From Seison nebaliae (taxonomy: Eukaryota; Rotifera; Pararotatoria; Seisonacea; Seisonidae), in contig JALJEE010000238.1 in assembly GCA_023231475.1 (NCBI GenBank), positions 1 to 31,657 of the forward strand: a stretch of DNA of 31,657 bases, written 5' to 3'. The position numbers and the translations under genes are program-made. The notes under the pieces are model-generated. The model saw nothing but the letters and a program-made list of their open reading frames with translations, made no database searches and was not told where the DNA came from. Below, piece after piece: positions 8,786 to 19,796 of this stretch. How positions within the stretch are numbered: the first letter of the stretch is position 1; every line of letters starts with the position of its first letter.

Positions 8786-11700
8786 ATGGCGAAACGTTGT
8801 CAAACTCCAAGTCGTAGTTATGGTGAGCAATTGGAAGTGATTTATCGCCCGAAATTATTAGAGAAAAATGAATTAAAATGTATCAGATCGGAACGATCTA
8901 CTCAATTGGTAGTGCGACCGCCAAAATCGTCGATGACTGGAAAAAAGTATAATGAGATGGTTTATACGTTCAACAAGATTTTTGAGGATGATGTGACACA
9001 GAAAGATGTTTTCGGAGAGATCGCACGACCGATGTTGAAGGAATTGTTATTGAATGAAAACCGTCGAAACGGTTTATTGTTCGCCTATGGAACAACGGGA
9101 AGTGGGAAGACTTATACGATTTGTGGAACTGAATCATTTCCAGGAATTATTCCTCGTTCATTAGATTATGTTTTTCGTTCATGTTCATCACAATTGATCG
9201 GTGGTGATTTGTTCACACCGGTTGAATCGACGGCTGCAGGAAATTGTTATGAATTCAATTTGGAACGTTTAACGAATGAAGGATTGATTGATGTGAACGA
9301 GTTCGCTATGGATAGTTCGGAGAATAAGAAATTTTCATTAGGACCTTTTTTACTCGCTGATGAAGAGACGATTGTTCAATCGAAAATTAAATTGGATTTC
9401 AATGAAATGGTGAGAGAAGACAATTTACCGAAAGATCAATTTTATGCTATTTTCGTTTCATTCATCGAAGTTTACAATGAATATGTTTATGATTTATTAG
9501 ATGAAGATGTTGGAACTTCATCAAACGGTGGATTGAAATCGAAGAAATTACGACAAGACTCGTCAGGGTCGATGTTTGTGAAAGATTTGTACGAGGTCGG
9601 TCCATTGCAATCGACAGCGGAAGCGTTAGATTATTACGAGAAGGGTCTCCTCCGTCGAAGGAAATCATACACATCGATGAATAATGATTCATCGAGATCT
9701 CATTCCGTTTTTCGTATTAGTATCGTTAGTGTATGTGGAGAAGTTGATGGAATTGATTCGTTTAATTCAAATAATAATTCGATATCGGTCGAGATCGATC
9801 AGAAAATTCAACATTCTCATTTGGCTATCGTCGACTTGGCAGGTTGTGAGAGAAGTGAGAAAATCATTTCGAATAATCATCATCAATTAATCGATGTTAA
9901 GAAGAGAGTGAATGAAACGAATAAGATCAATAAATCGTTAATGACTTTAAGGAAATGTATCGATTCTTTACGATATAATCAAAACATTTTACAGTCAGCC
10001 CCGCAAACGCCAATTATGTCCAATAAGAATGAAACGAAATTACTCATCGTTCCATATCGTGATTCCGTTCTAACGAAATTATTTAAAGGACATTTCGAAG
10101 GATTGAATCCAATTCGAATGATTTTATGCGTCAATCCATCCGTTGAGATGGTGGACGAGAATATTCACGTTCTCAATTTCGCCCGATTAGCTCAAGTCGT
10201 CAAATCTCAACATATCGACAATCCTATTACACCCACACCCAATGATAAGAATCGTCGTTTTCAATCAAATAATAATTATCAATTAGCAACACCATCTCGT
10301 TATCGAAATTATAATAATAATAATAATCATCATCATAGTACGAATAAACGATGTCAAACACCAGTGAAAACTCCGACGAAAAATCGAATAAAATCTTCTT
10401 CTCGATGTATCTCTTCGCCCGTTGGGAGTGAAAGAAAGAAAATAAATGTGAAAGAGACGAAACTCCATTTCCCACAATTACCAAATGAGTTGTGTCTCTT
10501 CAAAGAATACGGTCGTAATAAAAAGAGCATGAATTCCGTCAATTCATTAACATCATCAACAACTTCCGCTTACTCCACCAATTCTTCCAATAACAATTCG
10601 ATGAGTAATGATGATGGTGAGAAATGTCAGAAATTGACAGAAGAATGGATCAATTATTTGACGAAAATTAATCGAAAAGAATTTTTGAAAAAACAATCGA
10701 ATAATTCGATAGGAATTCGAAATGATATCGAATTTGTTATAAAGAATTATCGAAATCTCTATAACGTCTATCGAGATAATCGAAGAGAATTGAAAGAATG
10801 TCATGAACAATTGAAAGAGAAGAATTCTCATATCAATCAACTCACCACCACCATTACTGAATTACAATCGAAAATAACAATAATGCACGATTTAGTGCAC
10901 GATATTGAGAAAGAGAAGGAGAATAATCTCATCATCGCCACTGAGAACATCGAGAAGGAGAAAGAGATGTTGGAAAATCGAAGGCGAATTATCGATAATC
11001 GAGAGCGAAGTATTATCCGGAAAGAGAACGAGAATTTAAAAAAGAAAAGAAAAAAATCTTCAAATATTCAAATCGATTCAATTTCAAATAAAAATCATTC
11101 AAATCAAATCGAACGAATTACATCGAATTCTAATCACAAACCACAATCAGATCAACTCGAATCTTTTTTCAAAAATAAAGACGTCGTTCAAACGACAGTT
11201 GTTCCAATGCCAGATCAAATTCCCATCACAACATCGAATAACAGAACAAAGAAAAAAGGAAGACGATCATCAGTTCCTCATCAACTCAATTCGTCACTGA
11301 CCAAACAAGAGAAACGATGTGTTGCTGACGTTGTCAAATTTTTCGAACATACAGCAAATGATGATCATGTTCCAACTCGACGACGTGGACGACAAAAGAA
11401 ACGTTCAATTTATCAACAACATCAGAAAAAAATTCATCATCCGGAACGATCGAATAATCTACGATTGACAACGGAGAATAAAAATGAATCAATTCAAAAA
11501 TGGATTAATCATTGTCCCTTACGAATTCCTTCATCTAATCAACTTTTCCAATCTCAAATCAATGACAACGGTCGTACAGTCAGTTCGTCGAAATTGGAGA
11601 AACAACTACTTTCCGGCACCTCCACCAACTATTGTCTCACCAAACAACATTGTCGTGAGAATGGCACAATCGTCACACAATTGGTGAAAGGGAATGTGCG

Positions 11701-11884
11701 AAAAAGTGTGTCGGGTGGGGCGAATGTTGTGTTCGACAGTGTGGAGAAATTGTGCACGGGCCCACTGGAAGCCGATACGTCAAGAGACGAATATCGAAGA
11801 CAGAATCGATCGTTATCGATCGATAACGACCTCATACGTAATAGATGTCGGATATCGTTGGAAGGACATAAAGATAGAACTTAG
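8786..11884 (+). CDS. KIF23: Kinesin-6 KIF23 / MKLP1 (Pavarotti, ZEN-4)
   Basis: 1032 residues in one exon. The kinesin motor spans about 15-475: P-loop YGTTGSGKT (101-109), switch I NNDSSRSHSVF (299-309), switch II DLAGCERS (350-357) and the late core VPYRDSVLTKLF. A long insert at about 133-217 between motor strands is typical of kinesin-6. After a basic Asn/His-rich linker with TP sites (CQTPVKTPTK; the same RCQTP also occurs at residues 4-8) comes a predicted coiled coil at about 665-770, then a basic tail. Near the C terminus (about 965-985) VTQLVKGNVRKS and GGANVVFDSVEKL match the KIF23 tail (TKLIKGDIYKT, GGGQSVQFTDIETL), which separates it from KIF20. With RACGAP1 it forms centralspindlin, which bundles midzone microtubules and drives cytokinesis. 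Unlike the other large genes here it has no introns. Confidence 0.94.
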   Translation: MAKRCQTPSRSYGEQLEVIYRPKLLEKNELKCIRSERSTQLVVRPPKSSMTGKKYNEMVYTFNKIFEDDVTQKDVFGEIARPMLKELLLNENRRNGLLFAYGTTGSGKTYTICGTESFPGIIPRSLDYVFRSCSSQLIGGDLFTPVESTAAGNCYEFNLERLTNEGLIDVNEFAMDSSENKKFSLGPFLLADEETIVQSKIKLDFNEMVREDNLPKDQFYAIFVSFIEVYNEYVYDLLDEDVGTSSNGGLKSKKLRQDSSGSMFVKDLYEVGPLQSTAEALDYYEKGLLRRRKSYTSMNNDSSRSHSVFRISIVSVCGEVDGIDSFNSNNNSISVEIDQKIQHSHLAIVDLAGCERSEKIISNNHHQLIDVKKRVNETNKINKSLMTLRKCIDSLRYNQNILQSAPQTPIMSNKNETKLLIVPYRDSVLTKLFKGHFEGLNPIRMILCVNPSVEMVDENIHVLNFARLAQVVKSQHIDNPITPTPNDKNRRFQSNNNYQLATPSRYRNYNNNNNHHHSTNKRCQTPVKTPTKNRIKSSSRCISSPVGSERKKINVKETKLHFPQLPNELCLFKEYGRNKKSMNSVNSLTSSTTSAYSTNSSNNNSMSNDDGEKCQKLTEEWINYLTKINRKEFLKKQSNNSIGIRNDIEFVIKNYRNLYNVYRDNRRELKECHEQLKEKNSHINQLTTTITELQSKITIMHDLVHDIEKEKENNLIIATENIEKEKEMLENRRRIIDNRERSIIRKENENLKKKRKKSSNIQIDSISNKNHSNQIERITSNSNHKPQSDQLESFFKNKDVVQTTVVPMPDQIPITTSNNRTKKKGRRSSVPHQLNSSLTKQEKRCVADVVKFFEHTANDDHVPTRRRGRQKKRSIYQQHQKKIHHPERSNNLRLTTENKNESIQKWINHCPLRIPSSNQLFQSQINDNGRTVSSSKLEKQLLSGTSTNYCLTKQHCRENGTIVTQLVKGNVRKSVSGGANVVFDSVEKLCTGPLEADTSRDEYRRQNRSLSIDNDLIRNRCRISLEGHKDRT

Positions 11885-12760
11885 AAAGATTTTCATTTTA
11901 ATTTCCATCATTTTTCCGTTTTATTTTCAATCCGAAACTTTCATTAATTGGTCATGTTTTCTTGTCAGATTTTCTTTTTACATTTCACAAAAATTTCATC
12001 TTCTTTCGTTAGGGAAAAAAAAGTAAGTAATAAACGATTTGGAAGTTAAGTAGTTTGTAATCCATGTCTGTGCATTCGATTGGAAGTATTTTAAAGAGGC
12101 TAACCAAATTTCTCCTTTAGCCTTCCTTCCGCTCTGAGTGTCGACACTACTACTACTACTCCATCTTTCTGTCATGAAACAGTTCGACTATTTACTCATT
12201 TTTCATTATTTCCCTTTCGTTCATTCACCAATTTTTACGTTCAATTTTTCGCAGTCGAACGAAACGAACTATACCTTTCTTACTCGTATTCTCAAAAAAA
12301 GAAAACTTGATTTATGTTCAATCGTATTCAATTTCCAATTTATGTATATTATGTAATGAGTGAAGAAGTAGTCCTCCTTCCAAATGATGTTTATTTGTAT
12401 GTTGAATTTTCAGGATTCTCTTAAGAGATTTCCTCCTCATTTTCCACTTGATTAATAAGAATAAAATTCGTCTCAATTCGATAAAACACCACCGATTGGA
12501 TTGGATCAGATGAAATGAATAGAAGAACTTCCACTCGTTATATTGTCGTGAGTGATTCAATAAAACAAATTCTCCGATTACGAATGTGTCATTTCTAATT
12601 TATTTGTTTTTCACTCCATTCGCTTTTCACGAGCACAATGTATCGTGTACCGCACAGGTAGTAATAGACAGACAGGAAAAATGAAAACTACATTAGCATC
12701 AATTCCATTTGGTCGTTCATATGTCTTCCTCTATATTCATCATAATGATGGGGAGGGGAA

Positions 12761-12787
12761 GTCGTCGTCATCAACATCATCATCATC
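12761..12787. repeat. Short imperfect GTC/CAT trinucleotide microsatellite
   Basis: Tract of GTC repeats followed by CAT repeats (with a CAA interruption), 27 bp, in non-coding sequence. Confidence 0.75.
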
Positions 12788-13359
12788 TTGTTGAAAGAAG
12801 ATCATATCATTCATTAATGGTAGGTCTCCTCTTCCTTTTGCCATAAACATAAAATCGGGAGGAAAACCAACTAAAACATTTCTATAATTTATATTCAGTT
12901 TCATTAATCCGTCACTAAAAAACCATTTGTTGTGTCGAAGGGAATTGTGCTAAAGAATATCGATTTTCTCCTCAACAAATAAGAGAAAGGATGGAGACTT
13001 AACGAATTTTCGCACTTCCTAATAAAAAATTTTATTAAAGAAAGATGAAAGCTTCTTCAATTTCCACAATTCACCTAATCATTAATAACGACTTCCATTC
13101 TAATTATTATAATTATTCGAGACGACAACTATTATGTGCTCTTCTCATTAGTAGCAATTACTTTCCTCCCAATATTCCCAATATCGTACCTCTTACTTCA
13201 ATCATGATAAGCAATCCTCTAATTATATCACTACGATCCGCTTCATTTCTCCCTTCCACAACACTACCTATTGATTCAATTACTTTCCATTTGTATTATC
13301 TTTCCTCTTCCCTTCACAAATCATAATTATTCGTTCATTTGAGAAGAAAACATATTATT

Positions 13360-13640
13360 ATTCTCCAACAAATTTTCAGACTGATCTCCTAAAATTAATC
13401 TTGAAAATCTTTCCTGATCTTCCTAAATCGTTCTCCAACAAATTTTTGGTAATCTCCAAAAATTAGTCTTAAAATTTTTTACTGAATTGAAAATTTTATG
13501 GTTTTTTCCAAAATGATTTGTGGATAACTTTTACTGATCTTCTAGTAGTGTTCTTGAAAATTTTATAGTTATTTTTGAAATGATTTTTGAATAATTTCTT
13601 GGTCATTCTCCGAAATTTGTGTTTGAATAAATAATTTGAA
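13360..13640. repeat. Degenerate tandem-like repeats
   Basis: The word TTCTCCAACAAATTTT occurs near 13361 and again about 70 bp later. Related phrases (CTGATCTTC, AAAATTTTATxGTT, ATGATTTxTGxATAA) recur through the stretch in partly the same order, as if a unit of about 70 bp had been duplicated several times and decayed. A further copy of ATTCTCCAACAAATT lies at about 20574. No function is evident. Confidence 0.45.
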
Positions 13641-13719
13641 GAATAAATGAAAATAATTGACATTTTAGTAGATTATATTTTGGTGGATTATAACTTTTTA
13701 TGTTGGTGGTTAATTAGAA

Positions 13720-15221
13720 ATGGAAGTTAACGAGAAAAGTTCATCACTTCGATTCGCACTTCATTATTCGTATGAAACGAAATCGCTACATTTGATATTG
13801 AAAAGTTTGAGAAATCTGTCGAAGTTATTCGGAGATGTTTCACCCACAATTCGTCTGTTGATACAATTTGGTGGGAGTACTCGACAGAAATCGGGGAAAC
13901 CGACTCTCCCCAACGCCAAACGACAATTTAACACTTCACTCCGCAACTATTACGTGTGTATCGACGAGATAGTTTACGATTCCCAATTGGATATTGGAAT
14001 GTTTATGAATGATCGAGTGGAATTATGGCAGAAGAATAACATTCAACTACTCGAGCAGCTCCATAAGGAATCGGAAACGATGGGTCGACGTCTCAGTTTG
14101 TGTTTGAAGAGAACAAATAGAAATTCCTTCAAGAAATATTTCGAGAAAAATAATGATTCTCTCAACAATATCGTGAACATCATAAGGAATGGCCATGGCT
14201 ATTACGGTCATCATATCATATTGCATGATATTCCAATTTATGCATTGTATGATATGGAAATTATCATTCATATGGAATTGAATGAGAACAAATTCGCATC
14301 CACTTTATCTTATGATCTCTTCAATTATTTCGTTTGTGTCTTCATTTTAAATTATTTTATTATTAATATTTACTAATTAATTATTTTAAATATTTTAGGG
14401 ATATTATTTCCTTCAAGCTGATACGATTTCTCATATACTTAATTCGGAAGTGCAAATCGATCGAGATCTTCATCGTCTCTCTATCATGGTTCAATTAATT
14501 ATACCGTTTTGATGGTTTCATCAATTCCTTTCACAGATGTGTCCTTACTCGTCGATGGGCGAACTAAAATTTAGTGTTTCATTTTCAAATCATTTAATTT
14601 TCGATGATTTCGAATTATCCAAATTGAAAAGATGTAAAAGTTATTTAAAAAATTGACGGTTTTCAAACGGTTCTCTTTTTAGATATTAAAGGCGAAATGA
14701 AGTTATTATTCGAAGCATTGATAGTGAAGGAGCAGTCGTTATATCCGTCCAATCTCTCCAAATTATTATTGGAGAATGATAAATTGGATATTGAGGATCG
14801 TCGAATCTCCTCCATTCAAACGATGAATAAAACAAATAATTCGATAAATTTCAACGAAAATTTCCAGTTCGATATATTCAATGATGTAATGCAAACATCG
14901 ACATATTCGTTGAAATCGGAAATGATGGAAATGAAATCCTTCACATCTTCCATGTACGTGAATGGACAGAATAATTTTCTCAATAATTCTTGTCGTCTTC
15001 CCAACAAACACAACAATCAAATGCTCAATATGAAGAATGATAATGAGAGGACGTTCTATTTCATTATCTATCAAATCAATGAGACGAATGGTGAATCGAT
15101 TCTTTACGGTTATTCTACTTTGAATGCGACGATGATAATAAATCGAAATGAGAAACAATTCAATCACCAAATCCAATGTCAATACTCATTAGACATCCAA
15201 CAATATTGTAATGAAACTTAA
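13720..15221 (+). CDS. Putative C2-domain protein, four exons
   Basis: Four exons joined in frame by three short introns: about 14331-14398 (GTTTGT), 14490-14535 (GTTCAA), and a third near 14635-14682 where either GTAAAA or GTTATT keeps the same phase. The N terminus (residues 8-31, SLRFALHYSYETKSLHLILK and on) has the spacing of strands 1 and 2 of a synaptotagmin-type C2 domain. A second GELKFSVSF stretch starts the third exon and may open another C2 unit, followed by KGEMKLLFEALIV. The calcium-binding aspartates of a canonical C2 loop are not obvious, so it may be a calcium-independent C2. The C-terminal half is Asn-rich. I do not recognise an orthologue. Its stop is only 48 bp before the start of the LRR gene on the same strand, which suggests co-transcription. 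Gene existence is more certain than the domain call. Confidence 0.6.
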
Positions 15222-15269
15222 TTAATTTTTTGCGCACTTTTTTCACTTTCAACTTTTAACGGTCAATTG

Positions 15270-18238
15270 ATGGAATTGATATCGACTGAATATGCCAGTG
15301 AATTGGAGACTGGTGGTCTTTTCTTTTACGATTACACCGAACGAAGTGAATCGAAAACGCCTCCACAAATCTTTTTCCATCATCATTCGTTGAGAGGATA
15401 TGTGGTGGATTTGAATAAAAAAGATTTTTATGAACGACAACTCTATCCACATACCGTACAGCGAGGAGTGGAGGATTGGCATTTCTCCGATATACCACCA
15501 CTCCGTCTTGACTTCAGGAAAGCTCTCTTACTCAAATGGCCGATAGACGCCACTCATTATATGATCGGTTTCCGAGAATTTATTCTCGACGATTGTCTCC
15601 TCAAAACCATTCCACAACGATTGAAGGAAGAGAGTAATTTCACTGATTGTCTACACGAACCATTCATAGATTGGAGACAATCGATTTATGTTCTTTCTAT
15701 CAAACGGAATAGGTTTATTCATTCCAATTCCATTTCCATCAAAATTTCCATTTTATAGTTTAGATCATTTGTTCAATGATGAAATGCCAATTAATTATTT
15801 CAAAAAATTAATTTATCTCAATCTCTCATCCAATAACATTTTCTATTTCTCCGATGAACTCGACATTTTCAAACAACTCGTATTACTTGACGTCTCCCAC
15901 AATCAATTGTCAGAATGGCCAAAATGTTTCAATCAAATGACATCGTTAACTCATCTCAATCTCAGTTTCAACCACCTGACAACAATCAATGATTCGGATA
16001 TCGTTGCAAAAAATGAATATTTTTTAAAATTGACACATTTATTTTTGAATGATAATCAATTGACAATCATCTCCGACAACTTCTTACCACAATTCCCCAA
16101 TCTCAAATTACTTTCACTCCACAACAATCTATTGAGACATATTCCTAAAACCATTTCCGAATTGAACGATCTCCGTCACTTCTCCACGAACGGCAATAAA
16201 AACATTTGTCAGATTCCTGATATTCGTGGCCCGATAATTAACTTTTCAGCGTCTCATTTCCATTTTAGAATTCTTCCCGATAAATTCAATTTTATTCGAA
16301 TTCTTAATTGGACTAAATTGACATCTCTGTCATTGGACGATTGTGGTTATGTGATCATTCCCAAATCGATCATTCAAATTCTACCACAATTATTTCTCTT
16401 ATCTCTATGTCATAACGAGATTGGTGACATCTCATCAATTCGATCGAAATCATTACGAGAATTATATTTGTCGAATAATCCATTAGAATTAAATGAGGAA
16501 TCATTTCAACATCTTCCCAAACTCAAAGTACTCGACATTCGGAACAATAAGAGAATGATCATATTTTATGTTAACATCCTTTTCGACAATTTACTCACAC
16601 TCAAATTATGTGGCAATTCATTAATTTCATTTCCATCCGAATTACGTTGTCCATCTCTCACACATTTGTATATGAGTCATAATAAATTGAATTATATGCC
16701 CGTCTCGAACAACCTTCCAAATTTAACTACGATCGATCTCAGTTATAATTTGATCGGAATCATCGGCCGTTGCGCTCCACTTGATACGGAGAATTGGGAA
16801 TGGATTAATCTCTCACATAACCGTTTGAAATCCATTCCGGAACAAGTGAAATTTTGGAGCAAATGTCAACATTTCGATATCAGTACAAATCATTTAAATT
16901 CCTTACCGGACAGTTTATGGGAATTGCCAAATTTGAAATTTTTGAATTTGGCTGATAATGAATTGGAATCGTTGATGGTGCCATCTCCGAACAGATTACG
17001 CTATTTGAATTTGAGTGATAATCAATATGCTGAAATGATTCCTTTCAAAAATTTAGAGAATTTGGAAGAATTTCATTTTTCCCAAAAATCTGGAATTAAA
17101 GTTCCATTACTCTTGAATTGATTCCTTTAATTCTTTCATAGATCAGTCGCATGCAAGGATTAGAAGAGTTGAAACATTTGAGAGTGTTGAATTTAGCGTA
17201 TAATCGATTTACTGGTTTAGATGGGTTTCCTCGCGAACGGATTTATCTACCAAATTTTGAATTTCAGGAAATTTACGGAGGTGTCGATCAGATGGCGGGA
17301 AAGATTCAATATACTTTACAAAAATTAGATATGTCATTCAATAATTTTCATTTTATCGATCCAGCGGTCGAACGATATTTCAATTTAAGAGAATTAAAGT
17401 TAATTTTATTCAAATTTATCAATTATCATCAATGATGGTTTTGTTCAGTTTAGAAGGGAATCCATTAGTCGATATCTCACAACCGTTATGGTGTCCGTCA
17501 TTACAGAAATTGAAGTTGGGTGACAAATTGAGGAATAAGCCATTATTACCGTTCGTGAAGGAAGGATGTGATTTGAATGATTTGAAAAAATTTAACAATT
17601 CCCTCATCGATTCATTGAACAGTAACATCGAAACGAGAATTTTACGACGAAGTTCGATTTGTTTTTTTTGAAAATTTCTCTTCATCATTGTAGTGCAACA
17701 GAAACTAATGTTAATCGACGAATTAGAGAGCTATTTGAAATCACAAACGATCGAAGAATTGGAGAGAATTGTCGATCTGTTACAGGAACATATTGTCGCA
17801 GTGAACAGAGATCGCCAAATCTACGAATTTGACCTTCCCCTCGATCCTCATAGTAAAGAATATGTCGATGATTTACAGAATTACTTGACTAACTTTCTGA
17901 TGAATAAGCTTTTTCTGGCGATAGACAATCACGAATTGCGAAAACGACAAGAAGAATATTTAGAAAAGGTTAGACGATATTCGAAAGAATAATTTGTACG
18001 GGAATCTCTGTAGAACGAGGACGATTCCTCACAAGAATCTCAAGAGGAGGAAGAGGAAATATTTGAGGAACGATCAATTTCGAAGATGAAGCAAAAAGAT
18101 ATGTTGTGTGGAGAAGTTCTGAAGAATCTGACGAACTTACCATTCGAATCGGTGAAGAAGTCGATCTATAATTGTGGAATTCCGCTTCCACTACTTAGTC
18201 GATCAATCGAAGCATCTCATGCATATACATTGTCATAA
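15270..18238 (+). CDS. Large leucine-rich repeat protein
   Basis: Six exons, about 910 residues. Introns: about 15713-15758 (GTTTAT), 17101-17142 (GTTCCA), 17400-17449 (GTTAAT), 17653-17693 (GTTCGA) and 17969-18015 (GTTAGA), each restoring the frame. Residues 1 to about 130 are a unique N-terminal region. Then come about 21 LRRs of the LxxLxLxxNxL type, for example YLNLSSNNI, LLDVSHNQL, WINLSHNRL and YLNLSDNQY, ending RELNLEGNPL. The C terminus is helical and charged (ELESYLKSQTIEELERIVDLL), then very acidic (SQEEEEEIFEE). There is no signal peptide or membrane span, so it is an intracellular scaffold-type protein. The repeat consensus resembles SHOC2/LRRIQ/PHLPP-type LRRs, but no kinase, phosphatase, Roc or RING domain follows, and I cannot assign an orthologue. 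The start ATG follows a pyrimidine-rich run without AG. Confidence 0.85.
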
Positions 18239-19796
18239 TTCGAAGTCATTTATGTCGGTAATAAATTAATTAATAAAATTTCTTTATGAAAACACGAAAA
18301 AAATGTGAAATAAAGTTAGGGCAATTCAATCATGAATAAATGTTGTGATTTATTTGATTGCGTTCCCCTTACATGTTCTCAGTACACTTTCCGTTAATTT
18401 ACTTGAATAATTGTTCCAAAAACTTCTATCGGAAATTTGGTCAATGTTTGTGGGAGTATCATCGATAGAATTCATGACGATAGATTCAATTTAATTCGCT
18501 TTATTTATTCTTAGCATAAATGTTGTTGATAAAGTTCGAATACTTCTCTTCTCCAATAACTTCATTTCTTCTTCTTAATGACAACTAATTTAATTTTGAT
18601 CTGATACTCCTTCTCAAATACGTTTCATTTCCATCCGTTCTTGTTGTTTATTTATTCACAAACAGTTTCAACGGTACATTTCCTCCAATGGCATGTTCCA
18701 ATGACGTCATGGGATAATGACGAAAGATAAAAAGGATTTCGTCAGAACTTCTCTAGAATTCCACTTAAAACGATTTGTGAACAGATTTAAAGAAAATTCT
18801 CATCATATTCGAGGAATAAGTTAAGGTGAATCAAGACAGGTTCTAATGGGAGACAATAGAAAATCTTGTCAGTCAAATTAGTCATCTTCATTCTTTCAAT
18901 TTCTCTAATTCAAAATACTGTTAACGATATCACTTCTATCACGTAATATCAGTTGATTGTGAAATTATAATGATGATATGCGCCCAAACGGAAAATATAC
19001 ATTCATTCCTCCTCCTCTCACACCAGATTCCATTCAATACTTTTCAATTAATGATTTTCATATTTCTTTTATTAATTTCCGATATTTGCCAACTGAGTCG
19101 CGCTAACCTTTTTTGCGCTAAACGACTTTATGAGAAATGAATATCAGTTTTTTACGTGTTAATTATTAACAGTAATCATTCGACTGTGAGTTGTTGTGGA
19201 AGAATACTAAAATTAAAATTTCAATTCATACAAATTATGAAATAAGAATTATTAGATTGAAAATAAAAGAAATTCCGATGGAATTTCTTGTGAAATACTC
19301 CCCTAATTTTCTCATTTACATGTCGACAACAGATCGATTAATTCTCATCATTAATAAGTTCAGATTCCCGTCAAACTACAGTCAATGGAAAAGTCACCTA
19401 ATCTCAGGTACAAATGGAAGGAATGAATTTAATTGACTATTTCTTTCACTTTCACGTTCTTTAATTATGCTCATGAAAATACGCATATTTGCCTCCTCTT
19501 CATAAGAAATATGGGAGCAGTATGAATAATTTCAATTTTAAAAAACGTGGGACGATAATATTAGTCTACTCACTGTTTGAAAAATTCGATCTGAAAATAA
19601 TGACTTTGCATAAATATTCCAAAAGTAATTGCCTCTTCCCCGAAATATTAGGATAATATAGAGAATTATGAGAATAATTCGGAAACATCTTTCAACCCTC
19701 TATCCAATTCTTATTCTCTTTAATATTTTATTTTGTTTATGAAAAGAAGTTAATGTTACTAAAAAAATGGAATGATCGAGCGTAATTTAATTCCAT
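18239..19796. other. 1.5 kb without a convincing gene
   Basis: After AATAAA words within 60 nt of the LRR stop there is AT-rich sequence with no supported coding region; an open frame at 19191-19436 lacks similarity. A perfect TGACGTCA palindrome (18702-18709), followed by a TATA-like GATAAAAAGG near 18725, looks like a promoter without a visible gene. Confidence 0.55.
18702..18709. promoter_or_regulatory. CRE-like palindrome TGACGTCA
   Basis: Perfect 8-bp cAMP-response-element palindrome, the binding site of CREB/ATF bZIP dimers. A GATAAAAAGG word about 17 bp downstream could act as a TATA box for a plus-strand transcript, but no gene is visible below it. Confidence 0.35.

Larger units (their letters stand above)
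11885..13719. other. 1.8 kb without a convincing gene
   Basis: This holds the KIF23 3' UTR, AT-rich spacer and the region upstream of the C2-like gene. Open frames at 12138-12356 and 13045-13326 are low in complexity, lack similarity and splice logic, and I do not accept them. A short trinucleotide tract and a set of degenerate repeats are listed separately. No tRNA or snRNA signature was seen. Confidence 0.6.

Noticed and set aside
10227-10542. Tyr- and Ile-rich minus-strand frames opposite the KIF23 linker
   Set aside because: Shadows of the Asn/His-rich linker of the kinesin on the other strand.
12138-12560. Open frames on both strands downstream of KIF23
   Set aside because: Overlapping frames in AT-rich 3' flank with no similarity.
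13045-13326. 93-residue open frame beginning with ATG
   Set aside because: Low-complexity Ser/Ile/Asn composition, no signal peptide, no domain, no splice context.
14766-15182. 138-residue minus-strand frame opposite the C2-like gene
   Set aside because: Antisense shadow; the plus-strand exon is supported by splice phase and continuity.
15222-15269. Fusion of the C2-like and LRR genes into one spliced protein
   Set aside because: No GT..AG intron spanning the gap keeps the frame of both sides; two genes is the simpler reading.
19191-19436. 81-residue plus-strand open frame
   Set aside because: Composition like non-coding AT-rich DNA and no recognised motif.
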